Of a DNA stretch of 64,000 nt, positions 11,788 through 22,813 are shown piece after piece. Under the pieces are notes generated by a model, which worked only from the letters and a program-made list of their open reading frames with translations, was not told the DNA's origin and made no database searches. The position numbers and the translations under genes were made by a program. Source of the DNA: Hybos culiciformis (lineage: Eukaryota > Arthropoda > Insecta > Diptera > Hybotidae); contig OZ023273.1 of assembly GCA_964007475.1 (NCBI GenBank), positions 14,459,922 through 14,523,921 of the forward strand, in the 5' to 3' direction. Position 1 is the stretch's first letter. Every line of letters starts with the position of its first letter.

Positions 11788-13907
11788 TCAGCATTTAAAA
11801 TCCAATTTTCTTAATACCATAAATTTTTCAAGGACTTCATCAGTTACTTCTTTTCTACGCCTTTGGTGATCTTCTATTATTGGTGTAATTACCTAGAATT
11901 GGATAATAATACGATATTAACATGTTTATTTTCCGTTTATCTTGAACAGTTAACAGTTTCTCAGTCAAGCTTGTGTATAAATTATTTCTGTGGAGTTCGC
12001 ATTAGAAATTTTTTGAAAAAGAATTTAGAAATACTTTTCGCAAGCCATTTGATGTAGAACTATTAAAACCAATTTTATTTATTGCCTAGAAACTTGTATT
12101 CACTAACCTCTATTGCCAGTTTTTTTATTTCACCCGTTAGCATTTCACCTTTTGTATATGCGATTCTAGTATTTTCTAATTTTACATCATCTTCTAAGAA
12201 AAATTTTAAAAGTTGATAGGACACATCAACATCAGCGTTTCCACCAAATTGACGATGTTCTTCGATAGTAGTACGTCCACCCGAAAAAGCATATTTATTT
12301 ATCTACAAAAATTTAAATATTATTTGTAAAGTGAATTAATATTTTTTTTATGTATTTACTTTATTCTTTATCTGCTTTGGAGTGTCCGTTAAAAATATAG
12401 CCGAATTTTGTTCACTAGCAGACATTTTCGTTTTAGCACCCTGTAATGCTGGAAAAAATGATGAATGTATTAATGCTGGCTTTGAAAATCCCAAACGTGG
12501 TGCACAATCTCTAGTCATTCGGAAATATGGATCTTGATCGATAGCACAGGGGATTAATACGGGAACTTTTTTATCACCAAAAATAAATGGAAATGTTGAA
12601 GAAAAAGAAGGAGCAGCTTGAGCTGCCGGAAAACCAATTTTTCCAATAACATCAGAGTCACCGAATCCAAAAATTCCTTTCACTTGATTGAATGTAACAC
12701 ATTTTTGAATGCGAATAATATTTTGATACATTGCTGGGCACTTTCTAAAATAAAGAAAATAAATTCTTTTACTAATTTTACTCAAAATTACAGCTAGAAC
12801 TTAATACCCCATGTAATCTAAGTTGGTGAAAACGAATGTTTTGTTAATATCAAAACCCATAGCAATAATGTCTTTAGCATTTTCTCTGGCTAATTTCATA
12901 GCTGCTTCAACTTTTAAATCCTTCCACAGACATTTCTCATCGTCTGTTAATTGAATCACTAATGGAACATCAAAAACATCTTGAAGCCACCTAAAATAAT
13001 TAAAAACAGTATAACTACTTCATAGACTGACAAAGGCACTGTTGCAATTCAATTATCTGATAATGAAAACTAGTAACTTTGATGTCAATTTCTAAATATT
13101 TTAAATAAGTAGGTAAACAGGTATATTCTTTTTATTTGAGATATTATTTGTAGAGCTGGAATTTTAGCAGTCAGATGTTCTGATCTACAAATATTTGCGT
13201 TCATTAAAAGTAGGTATCTACATATACAATAAAAATAAGAAACTTAAGATGTTAAGTATTTTTGACATTTTTTTTTACAATAAGTAGGAAGTAAAAGAAT
13301 ATTCACAAATATTTTTGTAGATAACAAATAAATAAGATATCTATAACTTGAGCTTATGACTCATGAGGATTAACATTTAAAATATACCTAGGTTTTTTGT
13401 TTGTCATAAATGAAAAGTTTTTAAATTTCTTGCAATAAGAAAATAAATTGAAAAAAAAAGTACTTTTAGCTTACTTAGTCATGATGAATGGAATTAAATG
13501 CCCCAAGTGTAGCGATTCCGATGATGGACCTCGACCAGTATATAAATAAAATGGTTTTCCCTGTTCTTTTAGCGTCAAAATTGTGTGCATATCACGATGA
13601 GAAAAGAAAATGCCACGTCGAATAAGGTGATGCACTTTTTTGCCAGTGATATTTTCAAATCGTGCAATCAATTCATCATCGATTTTTGACGAGCCAAATC
13701 TTTCTGTAAACAAAAAAAAAATTTATAAAAAAAACACATTTTTTGATTGATTCTAATTTTTCTCATACTGATTAATTTATCATAATCGATACCAGCGTCG
13801 CTTTGGCTTGTTACATTCCATGGATCAACGAAATCATCCTTAGGAGAATCATTTAAAGTTAACGCATCAACACCCTCTGGAACATTTTCCATTGAATCTG
13901 AATCCAT
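11788..13907 (-). CDS. WARS1: Tryptophanyl-tRNA synthetase, cytoplasmic (WARS1)
   Basis: This class Ic aminoacyl-tRNA synthetase charges tRNA(Trp) with tryptophan using ATP in the cytosol. Six exons on the minus strand join in phase through GT-AG introns: 13769-13907, 13475-13703, 12808-12990, 12360-12744, 12108-12302 and 11788-11892. The sum is 1236 nt, or 411 residues. The nucleotide-binding signature appears as HLGH (residues 112-115, after GRGPSSES), and the second signature is KMSAS (290-294). Other conserved blocks include [10 protein letters not shown] (75-84), the [16 protein letters not shown] region (about 201-216) and AFSGGR with EEHRQFGGN in exon 5. The last exon carries [14 protein letters not shown], typical of the eukaryotic C-terminus. 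No N-terminal WHEP domain is encoded before the start ATG, which is normal for many invertebrate enzymes. All key motifs are intact. The gene shares its upstream interval with pinin. Confidence 0.97.
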
Positions 13908-15004
13908 ATTTTAAATTTCTTAATATTATTATTTTAAAAAGAATATTTAAAACACAAAAAAATTCTAAAAATAATGAAGTTGACGGACCGGACTGTGAGA
14001 AATACTTCCTACTAATTGAGGAAAATATAAATAATTAAAAAAATATTTTTAATTTTTACTCAAAATTTCACTCAATTTTGCCGAATCATCATGTGTTTTT
14101 ATTTCTATGTGTGTTTACAATCTTTTTTGCAAAATTAAATCGATAGTCAGAAAAGCGAAAGAACAGAACACTGAGTTAAGCGCCACAAGTGGACAATATT
14201 TACATAATAATTAAATGGATCTGAAGAACCAAATTCGATAATACACGGTAAAAATTCGATAATACCAGGTAAAAATTTCGACGATTAAAAAAAATACCAT
14301 CATTCGGAGTAGAATGTTCCAAAATTCTAGAATCGGCCGTTGATAAAACGTCTTTTGTGGCAGCTACCGGAATTTTCATTAAAAAAATCGACAGGTCCAG
14401 CTGCGAAAAAAATCACTCACAATTTCGGTTCGATATTCGATAACGCTTTGGTATTCAAGTGATATCTTAACATTCCCTCATCCTCAAGTTATTGAAAAAG
14501 GAATTAATCTTTTTAAATAATTTGATTTGGAATTGACGAACTGAGAACCCCACTAATATTTATTATGGATTGACATTTATTAATTAATTTTTAATTTGAA
14601 ACGAAAAAATAACGATTTATGTCCATACAAAAAAAAGTTGATCACTACAAAATAGTTTGTTGCAATGAACACCAGAGGTGCTCGTTGTCAATAGAGAAAA
14701 CACTTGGTCGGCGTCAGTTATTGTGTGCGAATATCAGCTTTCATCTTATGTTTTCGAGTGATTATCGTTTGTAAATTTGTTTTGTCAAAAAAAACCTCCC
14801 AATAAACGTCAACTTTCTGAGCATCGCGGAAAGAATACTTTTTTTTTAGAGTAATATTTAAAAAAAAATATAATAAATTAAAATTAATCAATTTAATGAA
14901 AAATGAAAATAATTTAATTAATTTTATTTTTTTTATGATTAATGGTAATTTAAAAAATTAACAAGAAAAAACATTAAAAATAGAAATAGAAAAAGAAAAA
15001 CAAA
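13908..15004. promoter_or_regulatory. Shared divergent promoter interval of WARS1 and pinin
   Basis: The two start codons are 1.1 kb apart and point away from each other. Insect initiator-like motifs are present on each strand: TCAGTG on the minus strand (14169-14174) for the synthetase, and TCAGTT on the plus strand (14714-14719) for pinin. They would give 5' UTRs of about 265 and 290 nt. ATCGATAG near 14137 is close to the DREF motif known from Drosophila housekeeping promoters. No TATA box stands out. Segments at 14210-14480 and 14690-14830 are less A/T-rich than the flanks. Functional assignment is inferred from gene arrangement. Confidence 0.55.
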
Positions 15005-18000
15005 ATGGGAACTGATGTTTTAAAATCTTATGAAAATTGTTCGGTTGGTGCTTTGGAGGAAGAGCTACGAAAAGCTAAGAACCAATTAAAAGGATTGAAT
15101 GATAATATCAGGAAAATTATAGGACGAGATCCAGAACAAGAGAAAGAAAGGTTAGAACAGTTTGTTTTTTTTAATGAACTTTCATTGAACTCATTTGGTT
15201 ATCTATGGTGCATTTGCCAATCAATGCAGCTTTCTCGGCAGCATTATAAAAAATTAATTTACTTAGTCAGCCAAATTAAAATAACTGTAATTTTGACATA
15301 TTAATTAAATGTTGGTACCTATTTACGTCCAATGCTTTATTAACTTATAAATTTGTGCTATAATGGAAGTAAAAAATTATATATATGATATAACTAGGTG
15401 GGTATAGGTAGAATAGATAATCTATCTAGGAAAACTATGTACAAATTGATAGGCAGATACTATACTTGGGTGTTATGATGGTAAGAATCATTAAAGCAGT
15501 GAAAAAGTCAAAATTGTTATAGTTTATCTATTTTTGAAAGTCGACTCTACTTATTCAAACAAAATTATAAATTAAAAACATTTGAAATCTGAAATTATAG
15601 GTTAGGCGCCTACCTATCTACCTGCATAAATAAATAGTAGGTAAGTATTAAAACAAAAAATTCGGCCTACAGTATAATCAAAATTTATGTTAAGTTTGGC
15701 TTTCAAGTTCTAGAATCGATCCCTATTAAATTTATCACTTAGTTGGTGCTGCTTATGTGGTTAGAAGAAAATTTTGGTTTTGATCGACCTTTTTTTTTAT
15801 TATACTTAAAAATCCATTAGTGGGTATTATTAATCTTTTGTTATTAATTTTTTTTTTAGGAATGATTGGAATTCAGATCGTAAGAGATCTTTTAACAATG
15901 ATTCATCGCATTCATCAAATCGTCGTACAAATAATGATGAGTTTGATAATGTTCGTATTAAACGAGAATTTAGTCCAACACCGTCTAAAAGGCGAGCATT
16001 TCAGGTTAAATCAAATACACCACCAAGTCAAACAAAATCAGTTTTTAGTCGACTATCAGGTCCACCACTGCAAGTTGAAATCGAATCTAGACCTAGAATA
16101 TATTCTAGAGTGATTCGAGAATTACCAACTCGTGAAGAAATTGTTGAGGCACAATGTGTAGATGAACAATCAAAAGCTCGACACAGGTGATTTAAATCTA
16201 GAAATATTAATATTTAGACTGTAGTAAATTGGAAATTATAAAATATCAACTATCATTATCAACTTAAAAATATATAAACTTTAATAATATATATATGTAT
16301 ATCAGGGGTGTCAACTGTTTTTTTTATAAGATCTACTTCGCGCAGTATATTTAGGGATCCAAATTCTAAGAGTTCGTCTGTTAAATTAGTTCGGTATTTC
16401 TATTATTTTCATTTGTGAAACTGCTGATACGCACAAATATGTCGAACCAAATATTTTTTGATTCGGATATTTATCTTCTGCTAAATATTTCCAGAATTTA
16501 TCTTCTGAAGCTCTTGCTTTAATATAAATATAATTTTGTAAAGTAATAATTTCTGCTTCAAGTGTAATGTTATTGAAGGTTAAAGGTTTTCTACAATGCT
16601 TCTGCTTTAATATTGCTATCAAATGGAAGACTCATAAATAAAACTACAATATTAAGTTTTTTAAAATCTTCGAAACGGTTACCAAATTCTTCAATAATGT
16701 TCTTAATTTTTTTGATATATTTATTTTTATCATAATTAGTAGAAGCAGAACTTTTTAATTGCGCCAACATATTTTGAAAATTAGATAAAAAAATTCTTGA
16801 AATTGAAAACCGCAATTTGAAAGGAAATAAATATCTGAAATATGAATATTTATTGGCGATCGACCTAAAATTATTGCGCGATCTACCGGTAGATCGTGAT
16901 CGACGTTACTGACACCACTGATATATATAATATATAAATATGTATATATAAAATATCATCTTCTAAAAAAAAAATCTTTAAAAAACTTTGAATAACATTT
17001 AAAAACCTTATAACAATTAAAGAATTTTTTTTTAATTTCTGTTCAGACATTGTTTAGTTTGTAAATTACATACTTGAAAAATTTAATTCCCATTGCCGTT
17101 AGATAAAAAAATTATTTACATTTTATTTTAGACGTATGTTTGGATCTTTACTGGGAACTTTACAAAAATTTTGCCAGGAAGAGAATCGTCTTAAAACCAA
17201 AGAAGAGAAGAAAGCTCAAGTTGAAAAAAAATTAGAAGAACAAGCACTGAAAGAACGTGAAAAATTACGTAAAGAAAGGCAAATTTTATTTGTGGATCGA
17301 AAACGGCAACAACTTGAAGTTAAAAAAATTGAAGCAAAAATGCTATTGATTAAAGAATTTGAAACATGGGAAAAATCAAAAAAAGATTTGGAAAATTTTA
17401 TTAAAACAAAAGCAAAGCCTGTTATTTATTACAGACCGAAAAAAATGGGATCAATATTTGAAAAACGTTTGACAGAATGTCAATCTGAATTGTCTAAAGA
17501 AATCGAAAAAAAAAGATCTCAGTTAAACAAAGATATTGCAGAACTTGAAGACCGATTCCAATTGAGAGATGATGAAATGGAGTTGATTTCACAAAAATCT
17601 GAATTAGAATCTACCAATTTTACTCAAACTGATTTATCTAAAAGTGGGGACAGTGAGAGCAGAGATGGTTTTGAGCAAAGATCCTCAAAAAATAGGAACA
17701 ATGAAAATGCAGAAAAAACATCAAAATTACGTAATGAAGAAGATGAAGGGGAAGAAAATGAATCTGGTTCTGAGGAAGGTGAAATCAGATTTGCTAATGA
17801 TAGAAAAAATGTTGGTAAGTAGCATGTATTATAATTTTAAATATTATTGATCATAATATTTAATCTTCCAAATCTAAAAACTATTAAGATTACAATTGCA
17901 AATATCTGAAATTTATAAATTTTTTAAATCAGAAACGTCGAGTCTCTCAATGAATTTGATTTTAAAATATTTATTTCACTTGGCAATCGTACTGATTTGA

Positions 18001-18251
18001 ATAGTATGCAATAAAAGTTGGAATGTTTTACTCTTTACCTTAATGTTTAAAATAATTATATTCTAAATTTGGAAAAACTTGCGCAATCAACTAAATAATT
18101 TAATTCTTTATTTCTAGTTATTACAGTGAAAAATAATTTAGCTGAATCGGAAAATTTCTATAACAACAATTTTAATGATGACACTGCTGGTACAGATGAA
18201 GATAAAATAAAAATGAGATCAGTTATTAAGATTGAAAAAGAAAATGATTGA
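15005..18251 (+). CDS. PNN: Pinin (desmosome/splicing-associated SR-like protein)
   Basis: Pinin is a nuclear-speckle protein linked to the exon junction complex (with RNPS1 and ACIN1-type partners) and alternative splicing. Four exons join in phase: 15005-15150, 15860-16186, 17132-17814 and 18118-18251. They total 1290 nt, or 429 residues. The N-terminal pinin/SDK domain is visible at residues about 14-45 (EEELRKAKNQLKGLNDNIRK, then GRDPEQEKER). Exon 2 encodes a basic, serine/asparagine-rich stretch. The memA domain starts at residue 158 (RRMFGSLLGTLQKF) and continues as a long charged coiled coil to about 290, including FIKTKAKPVIYYRPKKM. The C-terminus is acidic and short, lacking the long SR repeat of vertebrate pinin. 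An AATAAA lies at 18341. Intron 2 holds a hAT element. The context AACAAAATGG supports the start. Confidence 0.95.
16303..16920. mobile_element. hAT element with transposase relic in pinin intron 2
   Basis: The left end is CAGGGGTGTCAACTG. The right end, read inward on the minus strand, is CAGTGGTGTCAGTAAC. These are near-matching terminal repeats of the hAT type. The 8-bp flanks ATGTATAT and ATATATAT differ at one position, consistent with an aged target-site duplication. The right subterminal region contains the palindrome GATCTACCGGTAGATC. The element is 618 bp, internally deleted, and lies wholly inside the intron. Confidence 0.8.
16386..16815 (-). pseudogene. hAT transposase C-terminal remnant (GTF2IRD2-like)
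   Basis: Two overlapping minus-strand open frames (16591-16815 and 16386-16622) together give the end of a hAT transposase. The first holds RFEDFKKLNIVVLFMSLPFD, resembling transposases related to GTF2IRD2. The second holds EDKFWKYLAEDKYPN and the FGSTYLCVSAVSQMKII block, which matches the conserved hAT dimerization region. The shift between frames falls near 16600, so the copy is broken. Catalytic N-terminal parts and the zinc finger are absent. It is carried by the 618-bp hAT element and is not part of pinin. Confidence 0.75.
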
Positions 18252-18340
18252 TGACATCGTGTTTGAAACCAGGAAATAAGTTAAAAAAATTTTATGAGCC
18301 ATACTGCCGTTAGGAAAAGGGTTTTAAGTATTATAAATCT

Positions 18341-18346
18341 AATAAA
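18341..18346 (+). terminator. Poly(A) signal of pinin
   Basis: AATAAA occurs 90 bp after the pinin stop codon and is followed by a T-rich stretch. It is the first canonical hexamer downstream of the stop. Confidence 0.55.
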
Positions 18347-19617
18347 AATAGTTTTATTTATTAACAGATATCTGTAGATTTGAGACCAATAGCAAAAATT
18401 TCGAATACTCAATAATACATTATTCAAGAACTTTATTTAATCAAATTTTCGTATAAAACAAATATTTCTTTTAGAGAAAAGTAAATAAATAAATATTTGT
18501 TGTTGGTCGAAAATTTAGATCAGATTTTTGTTTTAACAATTAAACTGGAGTAAAATAAAATTGTATATATAAAAACAAGGCTATCTAACAGATTCGAATC
18601 GGCCGCATTATATATTTTAATAAGTTTCAAATTTGTAGTTTTAAAATGAAAATCAACAAGTAAAAAATTATTTTTTTTCCATTTTGATAAATTTAATTAT
18701 TTAATACAAACAAACAAAATAATTATCCGATTACCAACACGTAGAAATAGCCTTGGTAAAAAAAAATAATTACATAATAGTTATAATGAAATTCAGTCTC
18801 TTTCCTCTATTTTTCCAAGATATTCAAAACATTTCTCAAATATTTTTTTTATTAATTCTTTGATAAGTAATAAAATGTTAACTTTTATATAAGCACTTAA
18901 AGCCTATATTTAAGGTGTACTTGAAATATTCCCCATAAATAATTTTGAATAATTTTTTGAATGAGATAAACTATTATTATTATTTATTTGTTTGACAAAA
19001 TTTATTTTATTTTTATTACTAGAAATTAAGTTAAATTTTTCACAGCTTTTGATCTGAAATTTTTGATAATTTTGTAAGTTTCATTCTATTAATTTTTCAT
19101 CTTATACAACAACTCCAATTGAAAATTGAAAAAAAATTATTGAGACTGTATATTTTTCTTTAAATTTAATAATAATTTTCTTATTTTTTTTTTTCAATGT
19201 AAGTTTTTCCTTGATACGGCAGCATTATTCAATGCGTAATATGTAAACATTTGAAATATAAGTTTTTGGCAAAATTCTTAATTTTGTAAAATTTTTTTAA
19301 AATAATAAAGTTATGATATAAGTATTTTGAACCTAAATTGTGTTTTTTCTTTGAAATTTTTTTAAATGATTTGGGATTATAATTAATAATATTAGATATT
19401 AAGTAGAAGAAATTAGTTTTCTTTTTAATTCGAAAGCTTTTATTTGTAAAAAGAAGTGAGACGAAGTGAGAGAGGAAAAAGATAATTAATTTTTAATGTT
19501 TTTGGGATACAACCAATTATTTCAGTTCAGTTTTTTAATAGTGTTTTTTATTTAAAAATAAATTGTGAAAATCATTGCTTAGTTTGGAAGTGCGTTTGCA
19601 GTATAAATCGTCGAATT
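18347..19617. other. AT-rich intergenic DNA
   Basis: Nothing recognisable is present. There are T and A runs and a few GAGA-like bases near 19455-19475 (GTGAGACGAAGTGAGAGAGG), with no open frame of note. Confidence 0.4.
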
Positions 19618-20074
19618 CTATATATCAGCGTTTCTCAACCTTTCTACTATTGCGACCTATAAAATATGAATACAAAATAACGCGACCCTCAATGTGAAAA
19701 ATAACGCGACGAAATCTGAAAAATTTAATGACAAGCTAGAAAGACACCTTTAAAATGTTTTATTTATTTTTATTTTAACGACTTATAATATGTTGTTGAC
19801 ACATTCATTTGATAATTAATTTTTTTTCGTTCGATTTGTTTAAAGCGAATGAATTTTAAAAGCTGTTTTATTATTATCAATCTAAAAACAGAGCAATCTG
19901 TTAGAAAATAGATGTATAGATTAATTCTTCTTACATAATCAAAATATTTTATTATTTTTGAAAAAATATATGTAGCATTTGTAATAGAATTTTCCCATTA
20001 AAACGACCCATTGAAAATCTTTCGCGACCCAAATTCGGGTCGCGACCCTAAGGTTGAGAAACACTGCTATATAT
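19618..20074. mobile_element. hAT-type MITE with 8-bp target-site duplication
   Basis: The element spans 19626-20066 (441 bp). The left end is CAGCGTTTCTCAACCTTTC. The right end, read inward on the minus strand, is CAGTGTTTCTCAACCTTAG. Both continue into GCGACC-containing subterminal sequence (TTGCGACC; GGGTCGCGACCC). It is flanked by exact 8-bp duplications CTATATAT (19618-19625 and 20067-20074). CAGTG-TTCTCAACC termini with an 8-bp duplication are diagnostic of hAT elements. It has no coding capacity. Confidence 0.93.
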
Positions 20075-20469
20075 AATGTGTTATGTTTTTTAATAGTGAA
20101 GATTTCAAATAAAAAAAATAAATTAAAAAAGTTTTAATTTTTTTTTTTATTTATTTCATGTTTTTTATTGGATTCAAAAAAGTGTAACCACTTGTGTAGA
20201 ATCCGAAAATACATTAAATTATTTTTATTTTTATTGCAACACAGTTAATTCTTAGACTAGTAAACTTAATCAGATTTCATTCATATATTTATTGTGAACT
20301 AAATAAAGCTTATTATACATAAAATATATATATATATATATATTTTTTTTTTTTTCATATTTACTACGTATTGAATTCAGGTACATACATTAAATGAATT
20401 AATATATATCAACATTAAACAAAAATTCAAAAAAAAAAATTTTAAATTTAAAAAAAATAATGATACAAA

Positions 20470-22100
20470 ATATTAACAATACTTTGATGTGCCAATCATA
20501 AGATGTTTTTTTAATGCTATTTTGAAATGTGGTAAATGTTGGATTAATTTTAATTCCTCAGGAAGATTATTGTAGGAGTAGATACATTTATAGATAAGAC
20601 TACCGGGAGGATATGCTAGGCTAGAAAAATTATGTATGCTTCTAATATTATATGTGTGAGTATCAAATTAAGTGAAGATTTGATTTTTTTTTTACTGAAT
20701 TTGAAACAAAATTGATAGTTCGAATATGCTAAGTTTTTCGGCTGGTAAAATACGTTCGTTATACAAATTTATAGTAGGAATGAGAATAGGCAAATAAAAA
20801 GCTGCTTTACTACTACTAAACGCTGTTACTACTAAACGCAATTTTTATCAAAGTAGCCACGACCTTTCCAAATTTTCACAATGGGGTCTTCTCAACAGAG
20901 TTGAGTTCAACGCATCCAAAACTCAATGCTGCCTAATTTCTAGAAAGCTGTCAAATTTTGATCCCCAATTTTCTATTCAAGGCGAAAGTATTACCAAATC
21001 TGGAAGCCTTGACATTTTAGGTTCGAAAATAACCAGCGATTTAAGCGAAATGTCTTGGTTTTTTCAAAAGATGTAAAAAATACTTTCCCCCCTTCGATCT
21101 CTTAAACATTTATAAATCCTACATACGACCAAAATTAGAATACAATTCGCATATATGGGCTGGTGCTCCCAAAACCCATCTCGAATACCTGGACAAAGTT
21201 AAATAATAAATCACCAAACCACCAGCTCATTAACTTCACTCAACCACCGTCGTAATGTAGGTTCACTTTCCATTTTTTATAAATACTTTGTTGGAATGGA
21301 TACGTGTTCCCTGTAAGTAAAGGCCCTACTTCCTCAACTTCAAGTATTTTCACGTCAAACACGTACCGCTTCAACGTCACACCCATTCTTTGTCAAAATT
21401 CCCAGATGTGATAGAACGAGCTTTGGAGATTCGTTTTCAATTCGTACCTCGAGAATATGGAATGCTCTCCCATCAAAACTGTTCCCAACAGCTGGCGGAC
21501 GTTTGATTTACGACTTGCGCCGCTTTAAGAAGAGTGTAAATGATTACCTACTAACTGTCCCACTTTTTAATCCAGTCTAAACTTCCAGTCCTCATTACCA
21601 AATCCATGCTTCTTATAGTATAAAAGGTATCCCACCTAGTGATTTGGTAACTTTAATAAAAAAAAAATTGCTTTGTTTTGTAAAACTTTTAGTTCTTGTA
21701 ATCTATAAGCTGGAGCCGAGGACCAAACGCAAATTAAATACACTAAATGTGAATGGATATGCGCAAAATATATGTTTAAAAGACATTCTTTAGAAAGAGA
21801 ATGTCTTAATCTGAAAAGTGCAGTAACAAAAGGTATGATTTTCCTCTTCAAATGAAGTATATGAGATTCCCATTTTAAGTTATTGTCAATGTATAGACCT
21901 AGATATTTTAAAGTTGTAACACGTTCAATTAGTTGACCATTAACGAATATCTCAAATTTATCTGGGGTTCTATTTTTGAAAATCATGTATTTAGTTTTAG
22001 TCAGATTCATTTTGAGATTATTTTTGCCGAAATATTGTTTTAATACAAGTATATCAGAATTCATTGTATTTAGTAATTCATGATAAGAGCTTTCACTATA
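20470..22100 (-). pseudogene. 5'-truncated LINE reverse-transcriptase fragment, interrupted
   Basis: Minus-strand translation of 22064 down to 21675 gives the last part of a non-LTR retrotransposon reverse transcriptase. Visible blocks include KMNLTKTKYMIFKNR, RVTTLKYLGLYIDNNLKWE and HSHLVYLICVWSSA, in the order seen in jockey/CR1-like elements. The frame stops at the insertion of a second LINE and resumes at 20802 toward 20470 with PTINLYNERILPAEKLSIF, then a C-terminal segment containing YSYNNLPEELK. Frame is open upstream to about 22100 (YSESSYHELL), then stops, a normal 5' truncation. It is not a host gene. Confidence 0.8.
20809..21668 (+). mobile_element. Plus-strand LINE 3' fragment inserted in the other LINE
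   Basis: Broken plus-strand frames encode the C-terminal part of a jockey-like reverse transcriptase: RVEFNASKTQCCLIS, SGSLDILGSKITSDLS, IYKSYIRPKLEYNSHIWAGA, LNHRRNVGSLSIFYKYF, and a final block with SFSIRTSRIWNALPSKLFP and DLRRFKKSVNDYL. Several frameshifts and stops separate these blocks. The 3' end is an A tract (about 21657-21667). Flanking TGCTTT at 20803-20808 and 21669-21674 looks like a target-site duplication. It is 5'-truncated. Confidence 0.85.
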
Positions 22101-22813
22101 GATTCAGTTTTTACAGCCTTATTGACCTTCAGTACGGCAACGACAAGCGAGTGAAAAAAAGTGCACAGGAATACAGAATAGGAAATACAGGAAGACTTGG
22201 TAACCGCGTCTATTTATTTAATAATTTTATTTTGATGATTATTTTTTATTTTGTTTATTTTGTAAAACTCGTCACGATTTTGTGCGATCACAATTTTAAT
22301 ATTTATTAATTATTATTATTATTATTATTAATATTATTTAAAACACAAAACAAAAAAAAACAAAAAAAAAGGTTAAAATCGCACAAAAGAAATTAAAATC
22401 AAAAAATTAAATTTTTTTTTTTCTCTATACAAAAAACAAAAAACGATAAATTTAAGACAAATTAAAAACTCGTACACTTGTCTACGCAATTAGAACACAT
22501 GTGTTACGTACTGGTTTGTGTAACTTGGTAGCTAGAATGTGGCGAATATTTAGTTTGAAGTTGAAAATAATCAGTTAATTATTGTCTGATAAAAAACTTT
22601 TGTAACGTTTAAGGTAAAATCAATCATTTTTAATTATTTCTTTATTTGCTTTGAATAATGAATGACAAATAATACATAAATTTATTATTTAGTTATAAAT
22701 ATGGTTATATTTATATAACATTCACTTTTTTTAAAGTTTTTTTTAGTAGATGTATTTAAAGCACAATAATTAGTTTTAACGTTTATTTAAAAATCGGCTT
22801 AGTTCAGTTAAAA
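22101..22813. other. Upstream region of the CAP gene
   Basis: It holds an (ATT)n run at about 22311-22330. Two TCAGTT initiator-like strings occur, at 22570-22575 and 22804-22809. A TATTTATATAAC string near 22708 could serve as a TATA element. None is proven. The open frame at 22064-22309 (plus) overlaps the antisense of the LINE and is not considered a gene. Confidence 0.35.

Noticed and set aside
12348..12785. Separate 145-residue minus-strand gene
   Set aside because: It is exon 4 of the tryptophanyl-tRNA synthetase with intron sequence translated at both ends.
17644..17850. Overlapping plus-strand frame in pinin exon 3
   Set aside because: It is a shadow frame of the well-supported pinin exon.
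22064..22309. Plus-strand frame upstream of the CAP gene
   Set aside because: The start overlaps the antisense of a LINE fragment and the C-terminal half is low-complexity AT translation.
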